In this document: in pieces, positions 16,914 through 25,435 of the stretch
How the letters are laid out: every line of letters starts with the position of its first letter
Position numbering within the stretch: the first letter of the stretch is position 1
Source of the DNA: Streptomyces sp. ICBB 8177
Lineage (GTDB): Bacteria > Actinomycetota > Actinomycetes > Streptomycetales > Streptomycetaceae
Assembly: GCF_003144095.1 (NCBI RefSeq)
Contig: NZ_NSKH01000002.1
Coordinates: 445,024-509,023 of the forward strand
Length of the DNA stretch: 64,000 nt
Direction: 5' to 3'
Made by a program: the position numbers and the translations under genes
Notes under the pieces: generated by a model
The model's input: the letters and a program-made list of their open reading frames with translations, nothing else
Database searches by the model: none
What the model was told of the DNA's origin: nothing

Positions 16914-17612
16914 ATGGGCGTACGGCTCGTGGTGGTCGACGACCACAGACTGCTCGCGGAGGCGCTGGCCTCGGCGCTGAAACTGCGCGGGCACCGGGTG
17001 CTGGCGGCGGGCGCGCCGAGCGCCGGAGCGGCCGACCTGGTGATCGCCCGCGCCCCCGAGGTGTGCCTGCTGGGCACCGCCTCCCCGGCCGAGCCGGGCG
17101 CCTTCGACCCGGTGGCCCGCATCAAGCGCGAACGGCCCGGGGTCGCCGTCGTGGTGCTCGGACCCGTGCCCAACCCGCGCGGCATAGCGGCGGCGTTCGC
17201 GGCCGGGGCGTCCGGCTACGTACGGCACGACGAGCGCATCGAGGGCGTCGAGCGGGCGATGGCCAAGGCCCGGGCGGGCGAGGTCGCGGTCGCACCGCCG
17301 CTGTTGCAGGGCGCGTTCGCGGAACTGCTGCACCCGGCGGCCGAACCGGACGACGAGGGCAGCAGGCTGTTGCAGATGCTCACGCCGCGCGAGCTGGAGG
17401 TGCTGGTACGGGTCGCCGAGGGCGAGGACACCCGGCTGATCGCGGCCGGGATGCGCATCGCCCCGAGCACCGCCCGCACCCACGTCCAGCGCGTCCTGAT
17501 GAAGCTCGGCGTCGGCTCCCGCCTGGAGGCCGCCGCGCTGGCCGCCCGAACGGGCCTGCTGGACCGGGCAGCGGCAGAGGGCATCCCGTCGGGCGTGCGC
17601 AGGGGGGAGTAG
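16914..17612 (+). CDS. Atypical LuxR-type response regulator lacking the phospho-acceptor aspartate
   Basis: A 232-residue NarL-like protein. The receiver begins with VVVDDHRLLAEAL (Asp9, Asp10 kept). The position of the phosphorylated Asp reads CLLGTAS, that is Gly54, and the switch Thr/Lys positions are also changed (VLGPV, YVRHD). The C-terminal LuxR helix-turn-helix (about 154-215: LTPRELEVLVRVAEGEDTRLIAAGM...) is intact. It therefore probably binds DNA independently of classical phosphorylation. ATG 16914 begins the receiver directly; the in-frame GTG 16857 is an alternative. No histidine kinase is adjacent. Its upstream region follows a terminator, so it is transcribed alone. Confidence 0.83.
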   Translation: MGVRLVVVDDHRLLAEALASALKLRGHRVLAAGAPSAGAADLVIARAPEVCLLGTASPAEPGAFDPVARIKRERPGVAVVVLGPVPNPRGIAAAFAAGASGYVRHDERIEGVERAMAKARAGEVAVAPPLLQGAFAELLHPAAEPDDEGSRLLQMLTPRELEVLVRVAEGEDTRLIAAGMRIAPSTARTHVQRVLMKLGVGSRLEAAALAARTGLLDRAAAEGIPSGVRRGE

Positions 17613-17694
17613 CGCGCGGGCGGCGCTGCCCGGCGCGCCGCCATCCGTGGCGCCCCGGCGAACAGGGCTTTCCGGTAAGCCACCAGGGCGTGCC

Positions 17695-18080
17695 GCCTGA
17701 CGCGGCCGCGCAGCGCGCCGTCCTCCGGGGCGGGGCGGCGCGCCCCTGGCATTTGTTGTGGCGAAGGCGATCGTCGAGCGTGCCGTCTTCCGGGGGAGCG
17801 GCGAGCCGCCCCGCAGCAGGCGTGGCGGACGCGATGATCCAGCGTGTCGTCTTCCCTGGCGGGGCGGGGCGGCGCGCCCCCGGCAGCAGCCGTGGCGAAC
17901 GCGGTCGTCCAGCGTGCCGCATTGCGGGGCGGGGCGACGGCGGTCGGCCCCGGCAGCCTCGGCGAACGCGATGATCCAGCGTGTCGTCTTCCGGGGGCGG
18001 GGCGGGGCGGCGCGCCCCCGGCAGCAGCCGTGGCGAACGCGGTCGTCCAGCGTGCCGTCTTCCGGAACGAGGGCGGCACG
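17695..18080. repeat. Six-copy imperfect tandem repeat array (64-71 bp period)
   Basis: The 16-bp core CAGCGTGYCGTCTTCC or a close variant starts at 17711, 17776, 17840, 17910, 17977 and 18048. Each core is preceded by GCGRTSRTC and followed by a G-rich stretch. In several units this ends in the palindrome GGGGCGGCGCGCCCC, able to form a hairpin. Units alternate between a 'GATGATC...GTGTCG' type and a 'GGTCGTC...GTGCCG' type, so higher-order duplication has occurred. No convincing gene overlaps it; the minus-strand frames through it merely translate the repeat. Confidence 0.8.
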
Positions 18081-18214
18081 CCCTCCCCCCTCACCTCCGC
18101 TATCCGCACGATTCCTGATGCTATTTGTTGGATTGCGCCGCAGACCCCCGCCCCATCCCGCCCCCATCCCGCTCGGCCCTGCACCCCACGCGCGCGGCGC
18201 CCAGCCGCGCGCGT

Positions 18215-18291
18215 GATCGCGGGCATTGACGCCACTGTTGGCTTGTGGTTCATTGTGTTCGGTTATGTTTGGGGCTGAACGCTGTGAGGAG
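18215..18291 (+). promoter_or_regulatory. galTEK promoter region with T/G-rich direct repeats
   Basis: After a long G+C-rich stretch the sequence turns A/T-rich just before galT, with TTGTGGTTCATTGTG and TTCGGTTATGTTTGG. These contain near-repeats of TTnnnTTGTG/TTCGGTT. A galactose-regulated promoter is expected here from what is known of the Streptomyces gal operon, but -10 and -35 boxes cannot be fixed by eye. AGGAG at 18287-18291 serves the GTG at 18300. Confidence 0.45.
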
Positions 18292-18299
18292 CCTCCTGG

Positions 18300-19424
18300 G
18301 TGAAGAAGACGACGACCCGGCTCGCCGACGGCCGGGAACTGGTCCACTACGACTCCCGCGACGACGCGGTTCGCGACGCCGTCGACCAGCGCCCGCTCGA
18401 CGCCACCAGGACCGCCTCCGAGATCCGCCGCGACCCCCTGCGCGGCGACTGGGTCGCCATCGCCTCGCACCGGCAGGGCCGCACCTACCATCCGCCCGCC
18501 GACGAGTGCCCGCTGTGCCCCTCGCGTGACGGCCGGCTCAGCGAGATCCCCGCCGCCGACTACGACGTCGTCGTCTTCGAGAACCGCTTCCCCTCACTCA
18601 TCGGCGCCCCGGGACCGCAGGCCGCCGAGGACGCGCAGGGGCTGTTCGCACGCCGCCCCGGCGCCGGGCGCTGCGAGGTGGTCTGCTTCACCTCCGACCA
18701 CGACGCCTCGTTCGCCGACCTCACCCCGGAACAGGCCGCGCTCGTCCTGGAGGTCTGGACCGACCGCACCGCGGAACTCTCCCAACTCCCGGGCGTGGAA
18801 CAGGTCTTCTGCTTCGAGAACCGCGGCCGCGAGATCGGCGTCACCCTCAGCCACTCCCACGGCCAGATCTACGCCTACCCCTTCGTCACCCCGCGCACCG
18901 AGAGCACCCTGCGCGAACTCGCCGCCCACCGCGACGAGACGGAAGGCCGCAATCTCTTCGACGACGTCCTCGCCGCCGAACGCGCCGACGCCGCCCGGCT
19001 GGTCATCGAGGGCAGGCACTGGACCGCCTTCGTCCCGCACGCCGCCCACTGGCCGTACGAGGTCCACCTCTACCCCAACCGCCGCGTCCCCGACCTGCCG
19101 GCGCTCGACGACGCCGCCCGCGACGAGTTCCCGCACGTCTACCTCGAACTGCTGCGCCGCTTCGACCGCCTCTTCGGCCCCGGCGAACCGCCCACGCCGT
19201 ACATCTCCGCCTGGCACCAGGCCCCGACGCGCCACCCCGACCGCCGCGACTTCGGGCTGCACCTGGAGCTGTTCACCGTCCGCCGCTCCCGAGGCAAGCT
19301 GAAGTTCCTCGCCGGTTCGGAATCCGGCATGAACGTCTTCGTCAACGACGTGCCGCCCGAGACCGCCGCCGCCCGGCTGCGCGAGGTCGCCACCCCCGGC
19401 TTCCGCCCCACAGCGCACCGATAG
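18300..19424 (+). CDS. galT: Galactose-1-phosphate uridylyltransferase GalT
   Basis: A 374-residue HIT-superfamily nucleotidyltransferase that moves UMP from UDP-glucose to galactose-1-phosphate in the Leloir pathway. It has the zinc-type ECPLCPS motif near residue 75, and FENRFPSL. The active site [11 protein letters not shown] carries the nucleophilic histidine and the usual HxHxQ layout. GTG 18300 has AGGAG at a spacing of 8. It is the first gene of galT-galE-galK, the order known from Streptomyces lividans. The T/G-rich promoter and the tandem repeat array lie upstream. Confidence 0.95.
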   Translation: MKKTTTRLADGRELVHYDSRDDAVRDAVDQRPLDATRTASEIRRDPLRGDWVAIASHRQGRTYHPPADECPLCPSRDGRLSEIPAADYDVVVFENRFPSLIGAPGPQAAEDAQGLFARRPGAGRCEVVCFTSDHDASFADLTPEQAALVLEVWTDRTAELSQLPGVEQVFCFENRGREIGVTLSHSHGQIYAYPFVTPRTESTLRELAAHRDETEGRNLFDDVLAAERADAARLVIEGRHWTAFVPHAAHWPYEVHLYPNRRVPDLPALDDAARDEFPHVYLELLRRFDRLFGPGEPPTPYISAWHQAPTRHPDRRDFGLHLELFTVRRSRGKLKFLAGSESGMNVFVNDVPPETAAARLREVATPGFRPTAHR

Positions 19425-19492
19425 CGACGACGGCTAGGTTGCGGCACGGGGCAGCCGCAGGCCCTCAGCACACCCAGGAAGGCGACACCCAC

Positions 19493-20533
19493 GTGAGCAG
19501 CACCACCAAGAGGTACCTCGTCACCGGCGGCGCCGGCTACGTCGGCAGCGTCGTGGCAGCCCACCTGCTGGAGGCCGGGCACCGGGTCACCGTGCTGGAC
19601 GACCTGTCCACCGGCCACCGCGCCGGCGTGCCCGCGGCGGCGGACTTCGTGGAGGGCCGCATCCAGGACGCCGCCCGCGTCCTGGACCCCTCCTACGACG
19701 CCGTGCTCCACTTCGCCGCCTGCTCACAGGTCGGCGAATCCGTCGCACGGCCCGAGAAGTACTGGCGCAACAACGTCGGCGGCACCATCGAACTGCTCAC
19801 CGCCATGCGCGACGCCGGCGTGCGCACCCTCGTCTTCTCCTCCACCGCCGCCACCTACGGCGAACCGGCCATCGTCCCCATCACCGAGGACCTGCCGACG
19901 CTGCCCACCAACCCGTACGGCGCGACCAAGCTCGCCGTCGACCAGATGATCAGCGGTGAATGCGCCGCCCATGGACTGGCCGCGGTCTCACTGCGCTACT
20001 TCAACGTCGCCGGTGCGTATACCGCGCAGGACGGCACCACCTACGGCGAGCGCCACGAACCCGAGTCGCATCTCATCCCCCTCGTCCTCCAAGTCGCCCG
20101 CGGCGAGCGCGAGTCGATCTCCGTCTACGGCGACGACTACCCCACCCCGGACGGCACCTGCGTCCGGGACTACATCCACGTCGCCGACCTGGCCGACGCC
20201 CACCTCCTCTCCCTCGCCCACGCACGCGCGGGCGAGCACCTGATCTGCAACCTCGGCAACGGCAACGGCTTCTCCGTGCGCGAGGTCGTCGACACCGTCC
20301 GGCGGGTCACCGGTCACCCGATCCCGGAGACCCCCGCGCCCCGGCGGGCAGGGGACCCCGCGGTCCTGGTGGCCTCCGCCGAGCGCGCCCGCACCCGACT
20401 CGGCTGGAAGCCGACCCGTACCGACCTGGCGTCGATCGTCCGCGACGCGTGGGAGTTCGAGCCGGGCGGGGACCGCCGCGACCCCTCGCCCGCCGCGCCC
20501 TCCAGCGCGTCACACAAGGAGAACGAGGCGTGA
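19493..20533 (+). CDS. galE: UDP-glucose 4-epimerase GalE
   Basis: A 346-residue extended SDR that interconverts UDP-galactose and UDP-glucose. The N-terminal Rossmann motif [10 protein letters not shown], the catalytic serine region [12 protein letters not shown], and YGATK (Tyr and Lys of the active site) are present. So is the C-terminal [13 protein letters not shown] 19493 is preferred over the longer frame because AGGAAGG precedes it and the Rossmann fold starts at once. It overlaps galK by 4 nt (GTGA), showing translational coupling. A C-terminal tail after the core is Pro/Ser-rich. Confidence 0.95.
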   Translation: MSSTTKRYLVTGGAGYVGSVVAAHLLEAGHRVTVLDDLSTGHRAGVPAAADFVEGRIQDAARVLDPSYDAVLHFAACSQVGESVARPEKYWRNNVGGTIELLTAMRDAGVRTLVFSSTAATYGEPAIVPITEDLPTLPTNPYGATKLAVDQMISGECAAHGLAAVSLRYFNVAGAYTAQDGTTYGERHEPESHLIPLVLQVARGERESISVYGDDYPTPDGTCVRDYIHVADLADAHLLSLAHARAGEHLICNLGNGNGFSVREVVDTVRRVTGHPIPETPAPRRAGDPAVLVASAERARTRLGWKPTRTDLASIVRDAWEFEPGGDRRDPSPAAPSSASHKENEA

Positions 20534-21684
20534 CCGCCGAGGCGTTCCAACGGGCGTTCGGATTCACCCCAGAGGGTGAATGGGCGGCCCCGGGGCGGGT
20601 CAACCTCATCGGGGAGCACACCGACTACAACGACGGCTTCGTCATGCCGTTCGCCCTCCCGCGCACCATCCGAGCCACCGTCGCCCGCCGCGACGACGGC
20701 CTGCTGCGCCTGCACTCCAGCGACGACCCCACCGGCGCCGTCACCGAACTGCGCCTCGCCGACCTCGCCCCCGGGCGCATCACCGGCTGGACCGCCTACC
20801 CCGCCGGAGTCCTGTGGGCCCTGCGCGAAGCCGGCCACCACCCCGGCGGAGCCGACATCCACTACGACTCCACCGTTCCCACCGGCGCGGGGCTGTCCTC
20901 CTCCGCCGCCCTGGAGGTCGTCACCGCGCTCGCGCTGTCCGACCTCTACGAACTCGGCCTGGAGCGCGGCCCGTTGGCCCGGCTGTGCCAGCGCGCCGAG
21001 AACGACTTCGTCGGCGCGCCCACCGGGATCATGGACCAGACCGCCTCCGCCTGCTGCGCGGAGGGCCATGCCCTGCACCTCGACACCCGAGACCTGACAC
21101 AGCGTCAGATCCCGTTCGACCTGGCCGCCGCGGGCCTGCGGCTGCTGGTCGTCGACACCCGCGTCAAGCACGCCCACAGCGACGGCGCATACGGCGACCG
21201 CCGCCGCGGCTGCGAGGCGGGCGCCGCCGCCCTCGGCGTACCCGCGCTGCGTGACGTCCCCTTCGGCGAACTCGACGCCGCGCTGCGGCGGTTGCGGGCC
21301 GACGGCACCGGCGAGGAGGTACGGCGGCTGGTGCGGCACGTCGTCACCGAGAACCGCCGCGTCGCCCGCGTCGCCGCGCTCCTCGAAGCGGGCGACCCCC
21401 GCGCCGTCGGCCCCCTCCTGACCGAGGGACACGCCTCGCTGCGCGACGACTTCCGGGTCTCCTGCGCGGAGTTGGACCTCGTGGTCGACACCGCCCTCGA
21501 CACCGGCGCGCTCGGGGCCCGGATGACCGGGGGCGGCTTCGGCGGCTCCGCGATCGTCCTGACGGAGACCGCGAGCGCGGAGGCGGTCACCGAAGCGATC
21601 ACCGGGGCGTTCACCACGAAGGGGTGGGCCGCGCCGCGAGTCTTCACCGCCACGCCCGGCGCGGGGGCCGGACGGATCGGGTGA
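20530..21684 (+). CDS. galK: Galactokinase GalK
   Basis: A 384-residue GHMP kinase that phosphorylates galactose at C1. The galactokinase signature [19 protein letters not shown] is at the N-terminus. The ATP-binding [14 protein letters not shown] is near residue 120, and the third motif [10 protein letters not shown] is near the end. GTG 20530 overlaps the galE stop (GTGA). It completes the Leloir operon. No terminator hairpin is obvious immediately after it. Confidence 0.95.
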   Translation: MTAEAFQRAFGFTPEGEWAAPGRVNLIGEHTDYNDGFVMPFALPRTIRATVARRDDGLLRLHSSDDPTGAVTELRLADLAPGRITGWTAYPAGVLWALREAGHHPGGADIHYDSTVPTGAGLSSSAALEVVTALALSDLYELGLERGPLARLCQRAENDFVGAPTGIMDQTASACCAEGHALHLDTRDLTQRQIPFDLAAAGLRLLVVDTRVKHAHSDGAYGDRRRGCEAGAAALGVPALRDVPFGELDAALRRLRADGTGEEVRRLVRHVVTENRRVARVAALLEAGDPRAVGPLLTEGHASLRDDFRVSCAELDLVVDTALDTGALGARMTGGGFGGSAIVLTETASAEAVTEAITGAFTTKGWAAPRVFTATPGAGAGRIG

Positions 21685-22298
21685 ACGGCGGCGAAGGCGT
21701 GAGGCGCCGTCCCGCGTGAGGCGCCGTCTCGCGTGAGGGCGTGAGCGGCCCCCTCTGAAGGCGTGGAGGGGCGGCTGGGCGGGCGCGGGGTCGCGTGGAG
21801 GGCGGCGGTGGGGTCGCGTGGCGGGCGGTCGCCACTCCTCGCGCGCCGGGCGTGTGCGGTGTGACTGCCGTTGCGTACGAGAACGGCGTGCGCGGCGTGC
21901 GGAGTGGCCGACCGGCGCGCACGGACGCTCCGCGCGACCGTTCCCGCGTACGACGCCAACCACGTCGTCACCCGAAGGCGACGGACGCCCTCGCCCCGGC
22001 CCGTACCGCCTCTGCCTGGGGTGTCGACCCGCCGTCACCTCCCGTACGGCCCCCGTACGCGCCACAGCCGCGATCCCGCCGCCAGCCGTTCCTTTCGCGC
22101 CGAACACCCGCCCCGCGCGCCCGAGTTCGCCGTTCCGGCCCCCGTTGTCAGCGCTCCGGCCTACGCTTTTCGGAAAGGTTCCGGTGTGTACGGGACCGGT
22201 CGCAGGGAGTGGTACGCCGGGGCCGAGGACCGGTCCGCCTCGCCCCGCGTGCCGAGCAGCAGTCGTCCGTCGTCCGCGGCGAGGGGGAGTGTGATCGC
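21685..22298. other. Intergenic region between galK and the second LuxR-type regulator
   Basis: These 614 bp show no convincing gene in any frame. Near the start is a 17-bp unit (GCGTGAGGCGCCGTCCC) repeated 2.5 times (21697-21740). The downstream half, from about 22100, contains GGCCTACGCTTTTCGG, a possible -10 region. AGGGGGAG at 22282-22289 is the ribosome-binding site for GTG 22299. Confidence 0.5.
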
Positions 22299-23177
22299 GT
22301 GGCCCGGATCCGCGTACTGGTGGTCGACGACCACCGCATATTCGCCGAGTCGCTGGCCGCCGCCCTCGCGGCGGAACCGGACGTCGAGGTCATGGCGGCC
22401 GGAAGCGGCCCCGCGGCCCAACGCGCCCTGGACCGCGCCGCGGGCGACGGCAGGCGCTTCGACGTGCTGCTGGTCGACGCCGACCTGGGCACCGTCACCC
22501 ACCTGCCCGCGCCGCGCGCGCCCGAGCCCCGGCCCGCGGAGACCCGTGCGGCAGAGAATCGCGCCGCCGATCCCCGCGCCGCGGAGATCCGCGCCACCGA
22601 ACCGGGTCCCTCCGCCCTGCCGCCGCGCCTGCCGGCCGCGCCTTCCCAGACCGGGGGCGACGCGCCGCTGGACGGCATAGCCCTGGTGGAGCGGGTCCGC
22701 GCCGGCCACCCCGCCACCCGCACCGTCGTCCTGGCCGAACGCGACGACCCGCGCCGCGCCGCGCGCGCCCTACAGGCCGGAGCGGCCGGCTGGGTCGCCA
22801 AGGACAGCTCCCTGTCCCGGCTGCTCGCCGTCATCCGCGGAGTGCTGCGCGACGAGACGCACCTGCCGCCCGCGCTGCTCACCGGGGTGCTGCGCGAGCT
22901 GACGGCCGCCCGCAGGCACCGCACGGAGAGCGAACGGCTGGTGGAGTCGCTGACGCCGCGCGAGCGGGAAGTGCTGCGCTGCATGGTCGCCGGTCTCGGG
23001 CGCAAGGCGGTCGCGGAGCGGCTCTACCTCTCCCCGCACACCGTCCGCACCCACATGCAGAACGTGCTGGGCAAGCTCGGAGTGCACTCCACCCTGGCCG
23101 CCGTCGCGCTGGCCCGGCGCGCGGGCGTCGGCCCGGCCGACCTCGCGATACCGGCGGGCAGCGGCACTTCCGCGTGA
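22299..23177 (+). CDS. LuxR/NarL-type response regulator with a Pro/Ala/Arg insertion inside the receiver domain
   Basis: A 292-residue regulator. The receiver has Asp9-Asp10 region VVDDH, the phospho-acceptor Asp60 in LLVDADLGT, and Lys168 in WVAKD, so phosphorylation chemistry looks intact. Between DADLGT and DGIALVERVR an insertion of about 55 residues (66-124) carries degenerate repeats such as PAETRAAENRAADPRAAE. The C-terminal LuxR helix-turn-helix (about 215-275) is normal. GTG 22299 has AGGGGGAG upstream; longer frames start in noncoding DNA. No partner kinase is adjacent. It is a distant paralogue of the regulator at 16914; the two bracket galTEK. Confidence 0.87.
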   Translation: MARIRVLVVDDHRIFAESLAAALAAEPDVEVMAAGSGPAAQRALDRAAGDGRRFDVLLVDADLGTVTHLPAPRAPEPRPAETRAAENRAADPRAAEIRATEPGPSALPPRLPAAPSQTGGDAPLDGIALVERVRAGHPATRTVVLAERDDPRRAARALQAGAAGWVAKDSSLSRLLAVIRGVLRDETHLPPALLTGVLRELTAARRHRTESERLVESLTPREREVLRCMVAGLGRKAVAERLYLSPHTVRTHMQNVLGKLGVHSTLAAVALARRAGVGPADLAIPAGSGTSA

Positions 23178-23271
23178 CGCCGACGCCCCGCTGCCACGGC
23201 CGGCGGCGCCATCCGCCTGACACCGACGACCCGCTGCCCCATGGCCGTACGACCCCCGGAAGGCGCGTCGG

Positions 23272-23769
23272 TCAGCCCGGCACGTTGTCGAACGGCGCCG
23301 TCAACTGTCGCAGCAGCGAGGCGAGTTCCGTGCGCTGGCGGGGGGACAGCTCGGCCAGGATCGCCCGCTCCTGGTCCAGCAGCCCGGCCAGCGACTCGTC
23401 GGCCCGGTGCTGACCCTCGACGGTGAGGCGCACCAGCACCCCACGCCGGTCGTTGGGGTCGGGCAGCCGCTCGACCAGGCCGCGCTTGGCCAGCCGGTCG
23501 ATGCGGTTGGTCATCGTGCCCGAGGTCACCAGTGTCTGGGTGAGCAACTGCCCCGGTGACAGCTGGTAGGGGGCGCCGGCCCGCCGCAGTGACGTCAGCA
23601 CGTCGAACTCCCACGGTTCCAGGCTGTGCTCGGCGAACGCGAGCCGTCGCGCACGGTCCAGGTGCCGGGCGAGCCTGCTGACCCGGCTCAGCACCTCCAG
23701 CGGCTCCACGTCGAGGTCCGGGCGCTCACGGCGCCACGCAGCCACCAGCCTGTCGACCTCGTCCTCCAT
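23272..23769 (-). CDS. tamR: MarR family regulator, probable TamR
   Basis: A 165-residue winged-helix dimeric repressor. The DNA-binding region has the MarR pattern (YQLSPGQLLTQTLVTSGTMTNRIDRL) followed by the wing (GLVERLPDPNDRRGVLVRLT). It is divergent from a trans-aconitate methyltransferase gene, with a perfect palindrome between them. From memory this is the arrangement of S. coelicolor TamR, which responds to citrate, aconitate and isocitrate and links oxidative stress to the citric acid cycle. The symbol is assigned by context and family. Confidence 0.85.
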   Translation of the reverse strand: MEDEVDRLVAAWRRERPDLDVEPLEVLSRVSRLARHLDRARRLAFAEHSLEPWEFDVLTSLRRAGAPYQLSPGQLLTQTLVTSGTMTNRIDRLAKRGLVERLPDPNDRRGVLVRLTVEGQHRADESLAGLLDQERAILAELSPRQRTELASLLRQLTAPFDNVPG

Positions 23770-23801
23770 GCGATCAGTGTAGTGGTTCTGTCGACATGAA
23801 G

Positions 23802-23819
23802 TCTCTTGACATCAAGAGA
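23802..23819. promoter_or_regulatory. TamR/MarR operator in the tamR-tam divergent region
   Basis: TCTCTTGA-CA-TCAAGAGA is a perfect 8+8 palindrome. It contains a TTGACA -35-like hexamer (23806-23811) facing tam, so binding would block RNA polymerase. The CTTGAnnTCAAG core is MarR-like. Confidence 0.8.
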
Positions 23820-23920
23820 TTGGAAAGAGGATTGTATGGGCAATGTCGGCGACGGGAGACAAGGCGCAAGCCGGCCACGCCTCCCACCAAGGACACGCAC
23901 CTCATGAGGGGGCCCCGCCC

Positions 23921-24730
23921 ATGCACCAGGCGACCTGGGATCCGCAGCAGTACCTCCGCCACGCCGGACACCGCACCCGGCCCTTCCACGACCTTCTCCA
24001 CCGCATCCCCGCCATCCCCGGCAACCCCCCGCGCATCGCCGACCTCGGCTGCGGCCCCGGCAACGTCACCACCCTGCTCGCCGACCGCTGGCCCGACGCC
24101 CGCGTCACCGGCCTCGACAGCTCCGCCGAGATGCTCGCCACCGCCGAGCAGTACGCCGGACTCACCCCCGGCGGCGGCAGGCTCTCCTTCCGCTGGGCCG
24201 ACGCCGCCACCTGGATCCCCGACCGCCCCTACGACCTCATCGTCTCCAGCGCCGCCCTCCAGTGGGTCCCCAACCACCCCGACATGATCCCCACCTGGAT
24301 CGACAGCCTCGCCCCCGGCGGCACCTTCGCCCTCCAGGTCCCCGGCAACTTCACCTCACCCAGCCACGCCCTCCTCGACGACCTGTGCGACGCCCCCCAG
24401 TGGCGCGACCGCCTCGGCGGCCACGGACGCCGCTACACCCACATCCTCGACGCCGCCGGATACCTCGAACTCCTCAGCGGCCTCGACTGCGTCGTCGACG
24501 CCTGGGAGACCACCTACGTCCAGCTCCTCACCGGAGAGGACCCGGTGCTCGACTGGACCAAGGGCACCGCCCTGCGCCCCGTCCTCACCGCCCTCGCAGG
24601 CGACGAGGAAGCCCAGCACGAGTTCGTCGCCCAGTACCGCGACCTGCTCCGCAAGGCCTACCCGCCGGGACCGCGCGGCACGGTCTTCCCGTTCCGCCGC
24701 ATCTTCGCGATCGCGACCCGGCGGGACTGA
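23921..24730 (+). CDS. tam: Trans-aconitate 2-methyltransferase Tam
   Basis: A 269-residue SAM-dependent class I methyltransferase that methylates trans-aconitate, an inhibitory by-product of aconitase. It begins TWDPQQYLRHAGHRTRPF, the family-specific start, followed by the SAM motif IADLGCGPGNVT and the acidic ribose-binding GLDSS. Motifs AALQWVP and PGGTFALQVPGN follow, then a Trp-containing tail. ATG 23921 has GAGGGGG upstream. ATG 23843 in the same frame would add 26 poorly conserved residues. It is divergent from tamR. Confidence 0.88.
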   Translation: MHQATWDPQQYLRHAGHRTRPFHDLLHRIPAIPGNPPRIADLGCGPGNVTTLLADRWPDARVTGLDSSAEMLATAEQYAGLTPGGGRLSFRWADAATWIPDRPYDLIVSSAALQWVPNHPDMIPTWIDSLAPGGTFALQVPGNFTSPSHALLDDLCDAPQWRDRLGGHGRRYTHILDAAGYLELLSGLDCVVDAWETTYVQLLTGEDPVLDWTKGTALRPVLTALAGDEEAQHEFVAQYRDLLRKAYPPGPRGTVFPFRRIFAIATRRD

Positions 24731-24955
24731 CCCCGGAGCGCGGCCGGAGGCCCCCCGGAGGGGGAGGGGCCGCGGTCGTACGGGGCGCCGCAGCCGGTGC
24801 GGACCGTCGGGGGGCGGCCCGCACCGGCTCCCGGCCGGCACCCCGCCCTGGCCTCCGGCCGCGGCCCGGCCCACCGTCCCGCGCCCGCTGGTCGGCGCCC
24901 CGACCGACCTCACCCGGCCCTCACCCGGCCCCACGAACTCCAGGAAGCCGACACC

Positions 24956-25321
24956 GTGATCACCGCACTCGACCACGTCCAACTCGCCGCCCCGCCCGGA
25001 AGCGAGGACAACCTGCGCGCCTACTACCGCGACGTCCTCGGCATGACCGAGATCCCCAAACCGCCCGCACTCGCCGCCCGGGGCGGATGCTGGTTCACCG
25101 CCGGCACCGTCCAACTCCACATCGGCATCGAGCACGACTTCACACCCGCCAGGAAAGCCCACCCGGGACTGCGCGTCACCGGCATCCACGCCTACGCGCG
25201 CCGCCTCACCGAACGCGGAGCGACCGTCACCTGGGACGACAACCTCCCCGGCCACCACCGCTTCTACGCGCACGACCCGTACGGCAACCGCATCGAGTTC
25301 CTCGAACCGATCGACGCGTGA
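24956..25321 (+). CDS. VOC family (glyoxalase/bleomycin-resistance fold) protein
   Basis: A 121-residue vicinal-oxygen-chelate protein made of two beta-alpha-beta-beta-beta modules. Visible elements are the N-terminal LDHVQLAAP, the YYRDVLGM helix, the metal-region histidine in LHIGIEHDF, and the C-terminal DPYGNRIEFLEP with the second metal Glu. GTG 24956 begins at the fold, with AGGA upstream. Substrate unknown. The 225 bp before it contain GC-rich sequence and no other gene. Confidence 0.85.
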   Translation: MITALDHVQLAAPPGSEDNLRAYYRDVLGMTEIPKPPALAARGGCWFTAGTVQLHIGIEHDFTPARKAHPGLRVTGIHAYARRLTERGATVTWDDNLPGHHRFYAHDPYGNRIEFLEPIDA

Positions 25322-25435
25322 GCGGGCGGGAACGGCCGCACGCCGGCCCACGGCCCCGTGCCGGCCGGCGCGCTCGCGCGTTCAGTAGAGGGCGGGGCGC
25401 CCACGCGTTCAGGAAGGCGGGCCGCCGCCCGCCAC

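Noticed and set aside
17695-18080. Possible CRISPR array in the repeated stretch before galT
   Set aside because: Repeat spacing varies from 64 to 71 bp. The sequence between cores is itself repeated rather than unique, and no cas genes are present.
14601-18491. Very long minus-strand open frame (1296 codons) through the beta-propeller, LuxR and galT region
   Set aside because: It is an antisense shadow of high-GC genes. It has Arg/Gly/Ala/Pro-rich translation with no recognisable motif, and it crosses terminators and three plus-strand genes.
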